A stretch of DNA of 8,603 nt from an uncultured Oscillospiraceae bacterium (GCA_934668285.1 CAKUNB010000064.1:1-8603), one strand, 5' to 3'; counted from the first letter of the stretch, positions 1-5,775 are shown. A program made the numbers and translations. The notes: a model not told the origin generated them from the letters alone.

Positions 1-287
1 AGGTTACGTTCAAGGTTCGTGCCGTCGATGATGTTCAGAATGGCATCCGGGCGCTCGCCGATCAGATAATTTCTGGCGACGACTTCTTCGAGCGTGTACG
101 GGGACAGCGAATAGATACCGGGAAGGTCGGTGATGACGACACCGTCATGCTTCTTGAGCTTGCCTTCCTTCTTCTCAACGGTGACGCCCGGCCAGTTGCC
201 GACGAACTGGTTGGAACCGGTCAGCGCGTTGAACAGCGTAGTTTTGCCGCTGTTGGGGTTACCCGCAAGGGCAATGCGAAGTTCCAT
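1..287 (-). CDS. feoB: FeoB ferrous iron transport GTPase, N-terminal fragment (continues past the left edge)
   Basis: FeoB is the inner-membrane Fe(II) permease with a cytosolic N-terminal G domain. Only the first 95 residues of the G domain are here; the GDI and membrane parts lie beyond base 1. The G1/P-loop GNPNSGKT is at residues 9-16, the G2 threonine at 36 within NWPGVTVEKKEG, and G3 DLPG at 54-57, followed by the FeoB-typical NIIDGTNLERN. The ATG at 285-287 is preceded by an AGAGGA ribosome binding site (296-301) at 8 nt spacing, and MELRIALAGNPNSGKT is the usual FeoB N-terminus. It is the third gene of the feoA-feoA-feoB operon, 61 nt after the preceding feoA. That gap contains a TTAG-N6-CTAA inverted repeat. 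Identification is secure; length and C-terminal features cannot be judged. Confidence 0.96.
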   Translation of the reverse strand, partial: MELRIALAGNPNSGKTTLFNALTGSNQFVGNWPGVTVEKKEGKLKKHDGVVITDLPGIYSLSPYTLEEVVARNYLIGERPDAILNIIDGTNLERN

Positions 288-309
288 ATCAAAAATCCTC
301 TCTTTCCGA

Positions 310-327
310 AATTAGTTTTCGCTAACC
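310..327. promoter_or_regulatory. Putative operator D (TTAG-N6-CTAA) between feoA and feoB
   Basis: The sequence reads AATTAG-TTTTCG-CTAACC, with the same half-sites and 6-nt spacer as the three repeats around the feo promoter. It lies in the feoA-feoB gap, 8 nt upstream of the feoB ribosome binding site. I see no convincing -35/-10 pair next to it, so it may serve a weak internal promoter, act as an auxiliary site, or affect the RNA. The binding protein is unknown; an iron-responsive regulator is inferred from context. Confidence 0.45.
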
Positions 328-348
328 ACAAGCGATAAAATTAACGAA

Positions 349-570
349 TTACTCAACCTCGATCATTTCCGCATCCGCCTTGCGAAGGGAAAGCTCATAG
401 CCGCGAACCGTGACCTCAACCGGGTCACCCAGCGGAGCCACCTTGCGAATGTAGACCTCGGTACCCTTGGTCAGTCCCATGTCCATAATGCGGCGCTTGA
501 CGGCGCCTTCACCGTGGAGCTTGACGACCTTGACCGTCTGACCGACCGCAGCCTGTCTGAGTGTTTTCAT
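349..570 (-). CDS. feoA: FeoA-domain protein, second of two tandem copies
   Basis: A 73-residue SH3-like FeoA protein, the small cytosolic partner thought to interact with FeoB and support Fe(II) uptake. The family pattern is complete: N-terminal TLRQAAVGQTVKVVKL, the RRIMDMGLTKGTEV turn (about residues 26-39), the VAPLGDPVEVTVRGYELSLRK strand pair (about 44-64), and a C-terminal DAEMIEVE. The length is normal for a stand-alone FeoA. The ATG at 568-570 follows a strong AGGAGG site at 8-9 nt spacing. It is 46 nt downstream of another FeoA gene and 61 nt upstream of feoB, all on the minus strand, so co-transcription from the promoter at 923-951 is likely. It looks more like canonical FeoA than its upstream neighbour. 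Confidence 0.93.
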   Translation of the reverse strand: MKTLRQAAVGQTVKVVKLHGEGAVKRRIMDMGLTKGTEVYIRKVAPLGDPVEVTVRGYELSLRKADAEMIEVE

Positions 571-616
571 AAATCGTATCCTCCTTTTTTCTCATTTCGG
601 ATATGCGGCAGGGCCG

Positions 617-829
617 TCATACCATAATTTTTCTTGACATTTCCTCGCTGATGGCAACGCGGGCTTCTTTCACATTCACGATCACGTTCCCGCCGAGGCG
701 GTTGACGATCGTGACCGTTCCGCCAACCACGAAGCCGAGGTTTTCCAGATGCTTTTTGACCTCCGGCGTTCCGCCGATTCTCTGGATCGTATTGATTTCA
801 CCGATGTCTGCAAGATTCAACGGCATCAT
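617..829 (-). CDS. feoA: FeoA-domain protein, first gene of the feo operon
   Basis: A small FeoA-fold protein of about 70 residues, predicted to be cytosolic and to work with FeoB. Diagnostic parts are LADIGEINTIQRIGG, then the VKKHLENLGFVVGGTVTIVNRLGGN block, then VKEARVAISEEMSRKIMV. Three in-frame ATGs lie close together at 835, 829 and 826. The GAGGG site at 836-840 touches the first, but sits 6 nt from the ATG at 829 and 9 nt from the one at 826. I therefore start at 829, with 826 almost as good and 835 unlikely. The gene is first in feoA-feoA-feoB, about 85 nt downstream of the predicted transcription start, and its leader carries two putative operator repeats. The two FeoA copies differ clearly in sequence, so this is not a recent duplication. 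Confidence 0.9.
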   Translation of the reverse strand: MMPLNLADIGEINTIQRIGGTPEVKKHLENLGFVVGGTVTIVNRLGGNVIVNVKEARVAISEEMSRKIMV

Positions 830-863
830 GCTCATCCCTCGCTTTATCTGTCAATTCGATGCC

Positions 864-881
864 GATTAGTTGCTCCTAACC
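864..881. promoter_or_regulatory. Putative operator C (TTAG-N6-CTAA) in the feo leader
   Basis: The sequence reads GATTAG-TTGCTC-CTAACC, an imperfect dyad with one mismatch between arms. It lies inside the transcribed leader, centred 34 bp downstream of operator B. The shared half-sites and identical 6-nt spacer place it in the same family as the copies at 898, 1005 and 310. Confidence 0.5.
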
Positions 882-897
882 AGTCGGGCAAATCATC

Positions 898-915
898 GGT
901 TAGCTCTCGCTAACC
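898..915. promoter_or_regulatory. Putative operator B (GGTTAG-N6-CTAACC) at the feo transcription start
   Basis: A perfect inverted repeat, GGTTAGC-TCTC-GCTAACC, the best member of the family. It begins right after the predicted start site of the promoter at 923-951 (about +1 to +19), so a bound protein would block initiation or early elongation. As RNA it could also form a 7-bp GAGA-loop hairpin. Iron-dependent repression is inferred from the feo context. The half-sites resemble those of DtxR/IdeR boxes, but those have a 1-bp spacer between GGTTAG and CTAACC, not 6. Confidence 0.6.
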
Positions 916-922
916 CTGCTTC

Positions 923-951
923 ATAATACACACAGCCCCCGAATTTGTCAA
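923..951 (-). promoter_or_regulatory. Sigma-70/SigA-type promoter of the feo operon
   Basis: On the minus strand, TTGACA (946-951) is followed by a 17-bp spacer and TATTAT (923-928), near the vegetative consensus. A-rich tracts lie just upstream of the -35 (about 952-971), like an UP element. The predicted start is near 916, directly at operator B. The leader to the feoA start at 829 is about 85 nt. The -35 lies roughly 100 bp downstream of the lysR stop on the same strand, so feo should have its own transcription unit. Confidence 0.75.
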
Positions 952-1004
952 GCGTTTTTTGGGGAAAAATTTGCCTGGGCTTATTTTCGTCGAGTTCTCC
1001 AAGC

Positions 1005-1022
1005 AGTTAGTGAAATCTAACT
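1005..1022. promoter_or_regulatory. Putative operator A (AGTTAG-N6-CTAACT) upstream of the feo promoter
   Basis: The sequence reads AGTTAG-TGAAAT-CTAACT, a perfect 6-bp-arm inverted repeat with the 6-nt spacer shared by the other three sites. It lies about 54 bp upstream of the feo -35 and 32 bp after the lysR stop codon. This position suits an auxiliary operator, for example for looping to operator B, whose centre is 107 bp away. Function is inferred from the shared motif only. Confidence 0.5.
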
Positions 1023-1053
1023 CCATTTTTTGGGCAACATGACGATGCTTGCC

Positions 1054-1923
1054 TCATTGCTCTCCTTTCGTTTCCTGCGGTGTGCAGGCCGCAAGAAAGT
1101 GCTGGACCGTTTCCGGCAGGCGCACGTCCTTCTTCCAGATGAGCATCGTCTGCGTTTCCAGCTCCGGCTCGTCGAGGACCCGGACGTTTAGGCCGGTGCA
1201 AAGACTCTGCATCGACTGCGGGAAGATCGCCGTCGCTAACCCCGCCCCGACCCAGAGCATTGCGTCGCGCGCATCATCGCAGACGCAGAATACTTCGGCC
1301 GACAGCCCTTGTCGCCGGAATGCGCCGAGAATCAGTTCCTCATAGCGCCGGTATAAGATCAGCGGGCAGCGCTGCAAATCGGCCAGCCGCGCACTTCCCT
1401 CCCCTGTCAGGTCGCTTCCCGGCGGCGAAGCGACGATCATCGGCTCGGTACAGAGCGTCCGGGATGCGACGTTTTCCAGCCGCAGCGGCGTTCGCGCGAC
1501 GGAGATATCGATCATCCCGTCGAGCAGATATTGCAGCAGCGTAAAGCTCGCCGCGTCGCGCACCTCGAAGCTGACCTCCGGATAGCGGCGATGAAACGCG
1601 GTAATATAAGGCAGGATCGTCGGCACAGTGCTGGAGGTAATGCCCAGCCGCAGAATGTGCTTCTTTCCCGCCGCCGCGACCTCCTGCCGCGTCGAACCGG
1701 CGTAGTCCAACAGACGCGTGGCGCGTTCATACAGCAGCCGCCCCGCCTCCGTCAGAACCACTCCCCGGCTCGTTCGGTCGAAAAGGCGCACATTCAGCTC
1801 CTGCTCAAGCTGCCGCACCTGATAGCTCAGCGGCGGCTGCGAAATATTCATGCGCCGTGCTGCCTCATGAAAGCTGCCTAAATCCGCGATCCTGCAAAAA
1901 TACTCCAACTGGCGCAGCTCCAT
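1054..1923 (-). CDS. LysR-family transcriptional regulator, divergent from an ABC exporter
   Basis: A 289-residue LysR-type regulator. The winged helix-turn-helix fills residues 1-60: MELRQLEYFCRIADLGSF, recognition region AARRMNISQPPLSYQVRQLE at about 21-40, then LFDRTSRGVVLTEAG. A linker helix (about 61-88) leads to the effector-binding domain (about 90-285), with a first strand LRLGITSSTVPTILP and a late GAGLATAIFPQSM segment. The ATG at 1921-1923 is chosen because MELRQLEYF is the standard LysR N-terminus and a GGAGG site sits 8 nt upstream. An in-frame extension to 1971 is AT-rich and adds a non-family tail. It is transcribed away from the exporter operon across 112 bp of AT-rich DNA, so it most likely controls that operon and itself. 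The inducer cannot be told from sequence. No clear intrinsic terminator follows the gene. Confidence 0.93.
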   Translation of the reverse strand: MELRQLEYFCRIADLGSFHEAARRMNISQPPLSYQVRQLEQELNVRLFDRTSRGVVLTEAGRLLYERATRLLDYAGSTRQEVAAAGKKHILRLGITSSTVPTILPYITAFHRRYPEVSFEVRDAASFTLLQYLLDGMIDISVARTPLRLENVASRTLCTEPMIVASPPGSDLTGEGSARLADLQRCPLILYRRYEELILGAFRRQGLSAEVFCVCDDARDAMLWVGAGLATAIFPQSMQSLCTGLNVRVLDEPELETQTMLIWKKDVRLPETVQHFLAACTPQETKGEQ

Positions 1924-1947
1924 CTTCCATTCCTCCGATACAAAAAT

Positions 1948-1984
1948 AATATTGAAAAGATATAAAAACAATATTTTCTATATC
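1948..1984. promoter_or_regulatory. Overlapping dyads, candidate LysR binding region
   Basis: Two perfect-arm inverted repeats overlap here: AATATTG-N14-CAATATT (1948-1954/1969-1975) and GATATA-N14-TATATC (1959-1964/1979-1984). They share the same 14-nt spacer and are offset by 10-11 bp, one helical turn. They cover the predicted lysR start site and lie upstream of the likely exporter -10. That fits a LysR protein repressing its own gene and activating the divergent one. AT-richness raises the chance of accidental dyads, so this is a candidate only. Confidence 0.45.
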
Positions 1985-1985
1985 G

Positions 1986-2014
1986 ATGATACTGTATTAT
2001 ACTATTCCTGTCAA
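1986..2014 (-). promoter_or_regulatory. Predicted lysR promoter
   Basis: On the minus strand, TTGACA (2009-2014), a 17-bp spacer and TATCAT (1986-1991) form a near-consensus vegetative promoter. The start would fall near 1979, giving a leader of about 55 nt to the ATG at 1923. The element lies within the divergent intergenic region and overlaps the likely -10 of the exporter operon. Confidence 0.6.
1998..2003 (+). promoter_or_regulatory. Candidate -10 of the exporter operon
   Basis: TATACT on the plus strand (a TATTAT at 1995-2000 is an alternative) would start transcription near 2010, about 26 nt before the ATG. No good -35 exists at 16-18 bp upstream, as expected for an activator-dependent LysR-controlled promoter. 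It lies inside the spacer of the opposing lysR promoter, so the two could compete. Weak evidence. Confidence 0.3.
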
Positions 2015-2035
2015 GAAAAAATCGAGGAGTTTGCT

Positions 2036-3778
2036 ATGCGAAATCTGGCTGTTTACCTGAAAAAGTATCGAAAAGAGAGCATCATCGCTCCGTTCTTCAA
2101 GCTGCTGGAGGCGTTATTCGATCTGTTCGTCCCGCTGCTCGTCGCGCGAATGATCGACGCAGGCGGCACGGTGGACGGAACGCGCACCGTCTGGCTCAGC
2201 TTCGGCGGGCTGCTGCTGATGGCGGCAGTCGGCCTCGGCTGCTCCGTGATCGCGCAGTACTTTGCCGCAAAGGCCAGCACCGGCTTCGGCGGCGCACTGC
2301 GGCAGGCGATGTTTGACCATATCCAGTCCTTCTCCTATACGGAGCTGGACCGCCTCGGCACCAGCACGCTCATCACCCGCCTGTCCGACGACGTGAATCA
2401 GGTGCAGACCGGCCTGAACATGGGTCTGCGGCTGCTGCTGCGCAGCCCGTTCATCGTGCTGGGGGCAATGGTTATGGCCTTTACCATCGACGTGCGCTGC
2501 GCGCTGATCTTCGCGGTCGCCATCCCCATTCTGTTCGGCGTGGTGTATCTTATCATGCAGATCAGCATCCCGCTGTTCAGCAAAGCGCAGGCCGGACTCG
2601 ACCGCGTAACGGCAGCAACGCGGGAAAACCTGACCGGTGTGCGCGTCATCCGTGCCTTCTGCCGCGAGGAGCAGTCCGCCGCCGAATTTGAGCGCGACAA
2701 CCGGGCGCTGACGAGGCTGAACCGGTTCGTCGGGCGCATCTCCGCGCTGATGAATCCGCTGACGTACGTTCTTATCAACATCGCAGCGGTCGTCCTCATC
2801 CGTGAGGCGGGCGTTCGCGTGAACCTCGGTCGGCTCCAACAGGGCGAGGTCGTGGCGCTCTATAATTATATGCTGCAAATCACGGTCGAGCTGATCAAGC
2901 TGGCCTCGCTCATCATCACGCTGAACAAATCCGTCGCCTGCGCCAAGCGGGCCGCCGCCATCTTGCAGGTCGAGCCGAGCATGACCTATCCAGAGGCCGG
3001 AGCGCAGGGCCAATCCGATGCCCCCGCCGTTGAATTCCGCAATGTCAGCTTCACCTACGCGGGCGCGGGCGCACCGAGTCTGAGCAATATCAGCTTCTCC
3101 GCCGCCTCCGGCCAGACCGTCGGCATCATCGGCGGCACGGGCAGCGGCAAGACCACGCTGGTAAATCTCATCTCCCGCGCCTACGACGCAAGCGAGGGCA
3201 AGGTGCTGCTCTCCGGCACGCCCATCGGCGATTACGCAAAGCAGGCGCTGTGCGACCGCATCGGTGTTGTGCCGCAGCGGGCCGTCCTGTTCCGCGGCAC
3301 CATCCGCGATAACCTCCGCTGGGGCAATGAAAACGCATCGGACGACGCGCTCTGGCACGCGTTGGAGCTTTCGCAGGCCAAGACAGTCGTCGAGGACAAG
3401 CCGGGCAGGCTGGACTTCGAGGTCGAGCAGGGCGGTAAAAACCTCTCCGGCGGCCAGCGCCAGCGGCTGACCATCGCCCGCGCCCTCGTCAAGCAGCCGG
3501 AGCTGCTGATTCTGGACGACAGCTCCAGCGCGCTGGACTACGCCACAGACGCCGCCCTCCGCCGCGCAATCCGTTCGCTGAACGGCACGACGACGACCTT
3601 CCTCGTTTCGCAGCGCATCGCCTGTGTCCGCCAGTCCGACCGGATTCTGGTCCTTGACAACGGTATGCTCGCCGGCTGCGGCACGCACGACGAGCTGATG
3701 TGCTCCTGCGAGGTCTATCAGGAGATCTACTATTCCCAGTTCCCCGAAGAACGGCCCACGGCCGGAAAGGAGGCGTAA
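2036..3778 (+). CDS. ABC exporter subunit 1 (degenerate-site half, TM287/BmrC-like)
   Basis: A 580-residue type IV ABC exporter half-transporter: membrane domain first (helices near residues 18-40, 53-75, 132-151, 155-178, 240-258 and 271-295), then a nucleotide-binding domain (about 331-565). Visible motifs are Walker A GGTGSGKTT (366-374), Q-loop Q414 in VVPQ, signature LSGGQ (470-474) and Walker B LLILDD (490-495). The usual catalytic Glu is Asp495 and the H-loop His is Gln526 (VSQR). This is the pattern of the non-catalytic partner in heterodimeric exporters such as TM287/288. The ATG at 2036 has a GAGGAG site 6 nt upstream; an in-frame ATG at 1952 lies in the AT-rich control region and adds no family sequence. 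The next gene starts 3 nt after the stop and its ribosome binding site is inside this gene. Probably exports drugs, peptides or lipids; substrate unknown. Confidence 0.93.
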   Translation: MRNLAVYLKKYRKESIIAPFFKLLEALFDLFVPLLVARMIDAGGTVDGTRTVWLSFGGLLLMAAVGLGCSVIAQYFAAKASTGFGGALRQAMFDHIQSFSYTELDRLGTSTLITRLSDDVNQVQTGLNMGLRLLLRSPFIVLGAMVMAFTIDVRCALIFAVAIPILFGVVYLIMQISIPLFSKAQAGLDRVTAATRENLTGVRVIRAFCREEQSAAEFERDNRALTRLNRFVGRISALMNPLTYVLINIAAVVLIREAGVRVNLGRLQQGEVVALYNYMLQITVELIKLASLIITLNKSVACAKRAAAILQVEPSMTYPEAGAQGQSDAPAVEFRNVSFTYAGAGAPSLSNISFSAASGQTVGIIGGTGSGKTTLVNLISRAYDASEGKVLLSGTPIGDYAKQALCDRIGVVPQRAVLFRGTIRDNLRWGNENASDDALWHALELSQAKTVVEDKPGRLDFEVEQGGKNLSGGQRQRLTIARALVKQPELLILDDSSSALDYATDAALRRAIRSLNGTTTTFLVSQRIACVRQSDRILVLDNGMLAGCGTHDELMCSCEVYQEIYYSQFPEERPTAGKEA

Positions 3779-3781
3779 GCG

Positions 3782-5527
3782 ATGAAAACAGACAAATTAA
3801 AGCAAAACGGCGCCGCGCTGCGCCGTCTGATGCCGTACATTGGGCGGCATTGGCTGCTCCTTGCGCTGAGCATCCTGCTGTCCGCCGTTTCCGTGATTCT
3901 TCAGCTCTACGTCCCGATTCTGTTCGGCGAGGCCATTGACCGCATTGTGGCCGCCGGACGCGTGGATTTTGCCGAAATGGGGCGCTACCTGGTCCGAATT
4001 CTGATTCTCGCCTCCGCCTCCGGCATTTTTACGTGGCTGATGAGCCTGATGAACAACCGGCTGACCTACGGGGTCGTGCAGGAGCTGCGCTCGGAGGCGA
4101 TGGCGCATCTGCAAAAGCTGCCGCTGTCCTACCTCGACACGCACAGCACCGGCGACATTCTCAGCCGCATCGTCACGGACATCGACGTGCTGTCCGACGG
4201 CCTGCTGCTCGGCTTTTCGCAGCTCTTTTCCGGCGTTGTGACGATTCTTGTCACACTGATTTTCATGTTCCGCACGAATCTGCTCATCTCGCTGCTCGTC
4301 GTACTGCTGACACCGCTGAGCTTCCTCGTTGCGCGGTTCATCTCCTCGCGGTCGTATAAAATGTTCCGCCGTCAGAGCGAGCTGCGCGGCCAGCAGACGG
4401 CGCTCATCGACGAGCTGATCGGCAATCAGAAGGTCGTCAAGGCCTTCGGCTATGAGCAGCGGGCAGAAACGCGCTTCGCAGCGATCAACGAGGACCTTGT
4501 ACAGTGCAGTAAGCAGGCAATCTTCTACAGCAGTCTGACCAATCCCTCCACACGCTTCGTCAACAGCCTGATCTACGCCGGTGTGGCGCTGGCAGGCGTG
4601 CTGATGATCCCCGGTTCGCTGACGGTCGGCGGGCTTTCCGTGCTGCTGTCCTACGCCAACCAGTATATGAAGCCCTTTAACGACATCAGCGCCGTGGTCA
4701 CCGAGCTGCAAAACGCACTGGCCTGCGCCTCGCGCATATTCAGCCTGCTCGACGAGCCGGAGCAGTCGCCCGACGCGGACGGCACGCTGGAAAATGTCAA
4801 GGGCTGCGTCGAGCTGGAAAACGTTTCGTTCCGCTACGTCCCGGACCGTCCGCTGATCGAGCAGCTCGATCTCACCGCGCAGCCCGGTATGCGCATCGCC
4901 ATCGTCGGCCCGACCGGCTGCGGCAAAACGACGCTCATTAACCTTCTGATGCGCTTTTACGACATTAACGGCGGCAGTATCCGCATCGACGGCGTGCCGA
5001 TCGATCAGCTATCGCGCCACGCCCTGCGCAGCAGCTTCGGCATGGTCCTACAGGACACGTGGATCAAAAACGACACCGTGCGGGAAAATATCCGCTTCGG
5101 CAAGCCCGACGCGACCGATGAAGAAGTCATTCAGGCGGCCAAGCGCTCGCACTGCTGGAGCTTCATTCGCCGCCTGCCGCACGGGCTGGACACCGTTCTC
5201 TCCGAGGACAGTCTCAGTCAGGGGCAGAAGCAGCTGCTTTGCATCGCCCGCGTCATGCTCTGCCTCCCACCGATGCTGATTCTCGACGAGGCTACCTCCA
5301 GCATCGACACGCGTACAGAATTGCAGATTCAGTCGGCATTCGACACGCTGATGCAGGGCCGAACGAGCTTCATCGTCGCCCACCGCCTGTCCACTATCCG
5401 CGACGCGTCGCAGATTCTCGTCATGCGCGACGGCAAAATCGTCGAGCAAGGCACGCACACTGAGCTTCTGGCAAAGGGCGGCTTCTACAGCACGCTCTAT
5501 TACAGCCAATTCCAACAGGTGCAATAA
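3782..5527 (+). CDS. ABC exporter subunit 2 (catalytic-site half, TM288/BmrD-like)
   Basis: A 581-residue ABC exporter half-transporter of the MdlB/TM288 type, with an N-terminal six-helix membrane domain (first helices near residues 23-49 and 68-90) and a nucleotide-binding domain from about 340. Motifs are Walker A GPTGCGKTT (376-384), Q-loop Q424 in MVLQD, signature LSQGQ (478-482), Walker B LILDEATSS with Asp502 and catalytic Glu503, and H-loop His534 in VAHR. The second Gly of the signature is Gln, so the signature is the degenerate element here. This is the mirror image of subunit 1, and the two should form a heterodimer with one competent ATP site. The AGGAGG at 3768-3773 lies inside the end of subunit 1 with 8 nt spacing, which favours coupled translation. 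The gene ends in tandem TAA TAA stops, followed 4 nt later by a terminator-like hairpin. Confidence 0.94.
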   Translation: MKTDKLKQNGAALRRLMPYIGRHWLLLALSILLSAVSVILQLYVPILFGEAIDRIVAAGRVDFAEMGRYLVRILILASASGIFTWLMSLMNNRLTYGVVQELRSEAMAHLQKLPLSYLDTHSTGDILSRIVTDIDVLSDGLLLGFSQLFSGVVTILVTLIFMFRTNLLISLLVVLLTPLSFLVARFISSRSYKMFRRQSELRGQQTALIDELIGNQKVVKAFGYEQRAETRFAAINEDLVQCSKQAIFYSSLTNPSTRFVNSLIYAGVALAGVLMIPGSLTVGGLSVLLSYANQYMKPFNDISAVVTELQNALACASRIFSLLDEPEQSPDADGTLENVKGCVELENVSFRYVPDRPLIEQLDLTAQPGMRIAIVGPTGCGKTTLINLLMRFYDINGGSIRIDGVPIDQLSRHALRSSFGMVLQDTWIKNDTVRENIRFGKPDATDEEVIQAAKRSHCWSFIRRLPHGLDTVLSEDSLSQGQKQLLCIARVMLCLPPMLILDEATSSIDTRTELQIQSAFDTLMQGRTSFIVAHRLSTIRDASQILVMRDGKIVEQGTHTELLAKGGFYSTLYYSQFQQVQ

Positions 5528-5561
5528 TAAAGTTGCCCGTTTCCGAAACCGGAAACGGGCA
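5522..5561 (-). terminator. Terminator hairpin copy 1, working direction minus
   Basis: Stem 5534-5545/5550-5561 (12 bp, TGCCCGTTTCCG arm) with a 4-nt loop. On the minus strand it is followed by a T-rich tail, AACTTTATTATTGC, so it can end transcripts of the PBP operon coming from the right. On the plus strand only GTTTCAG follows, a poor tail, so ABC exporter transcripts may pass it. Confidence 0.6.
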
Positions 5562-5565
5562 GTTT
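5530..5565. repeat. 36-bp direct repeat, copy 1 (terminator hairpin)
   Basis: This segment is identical over 36 bp to 5740-5775, and identity stops exactly at both ends (5529/5739 and 5566/5776 differ). The copies are offset by 210 bp and flank the inverted-repeat element between them. Each copy holds a complete 12-bp-stem hairpin. Confidence 0.9.
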
Positions 5566-5570
5566 CAGAT

Positions 5571-5734
5571 TGTCAAAGAAGTCCGATTTTGTCATTGCGA
5601 GGCCGCTTGCGGCCGTGGCAATCTCGCAGAATTGTTTTGATATTTTGGAAGATTTCGGCAAATTCGGAACTGCCTGTATGAGATTGCCACGTCGCTTCGC
5701 TCCTCGCAATGACACGAACGGTAGTTTTTTGACA
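5571..5734. mobile_element. MITE-like inverted-repeat element (TGTCATTGCGAGG core)
   Basis: A 164-bp noncoding element with long imperfect terminal inverted repeats of about 55 bp. Perfect blocks are TGTCAAA at the tips (5571-5577, matched by a reverse copy ending at 5734), TGTCATTGCGAGG (5590-5602 against 5702-5714), and CGTGGCAATCTC (5614-5625 against 5680-5691). Between the last two blocks the arms differ; the left carries GGCCGC-TT-GCGGCC, a small hairpin. The centre (about 5626-5679) is AT-richer and unpaired. There is no transposase or plausible ORF. From memory, TCATTGCGAGGAGCGAAGCG-type sequences recur in many copies in various bacterial genomes; copy number here cannot be seen. Each tip lies 5 bp from a copy of the 36-bp terminator repeat. 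Confidence 0.7.
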
Positions 5735-5739
5735 CACTC

Positions 5740-5775
5740 AAGTTGCCCGTTTCCGAAACCGGAAACGGGCAGTTT
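5740..5775. repeat. 36-bp direct repeat, copy 2 (terminator hairpin)
   Basis: Second exact copy of the 36-bp segment at 5530-5565, in the same orientation. Its right end abuts the stop codon of the PBP gene (5777-5779). Confidence 0.9.

Noticed and set aside
898..915. Reading the feo inverted repeat as a riboswitch or attenuator hairpin
   Set aside because: The four copies share half-sites and spacer length but not spacer sequence, and one lies upstream of the promoter where it would not be transcribed into the feo mRNA. A DNA operator explains them better.
1033..1053. Hairpin directly after the lysR stop (GGCAA/TTGCC plus CAT/ATG with a bulged base)
   Set aside because: On the minus strand it is followed by CAAAAAATGG rather than a T-tract, so it is not a convincing intrinsic terminator.
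1924..1971. N-terminal extension of the LysR protein to the ATG at 1971
   Set aside because: LysR proteins normally begin at MELRQLEYF. The extension has no ribosome binding site and overlaps the candidate operator dyads.
1952..2035. N-terminal extension of ABC subunit 1 from the ATG at 1952
   Set aside because: The 28 extra residues lie in the AT-rich divergent control region, resemble no exporter N-terminus, and have no ribosome binding site. The ATG at 2036 has GAGGAG at 6 nt.
2114..3688. A 524-codon open frame on the minus strand opposite ABC subunit 1
   Set aside because: It is a mirror frame of a GC-rich gene whose plus-strand product has full ABC motifs. The antisense product is low-complexity, rich in Arg, Asp, Gln and Gly, with no recognisable domain or ribosome binding site.
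3797..4711. A 304-codon open frame on the minus strand opposite ABC subunit 2
   Set aside because: Gln/Asp/Arg-rich shadow frame without a family pattern, opposite a complete ABC exporter subunit.
5530..5775. The repeated hairpins with intervening sequence as a small CRISPR array
   Set aside because: There are only two copies, the interval (174 bp) is far too long for a spacer, and the interval is itself an inverted-repeat element. No cas genes are present.
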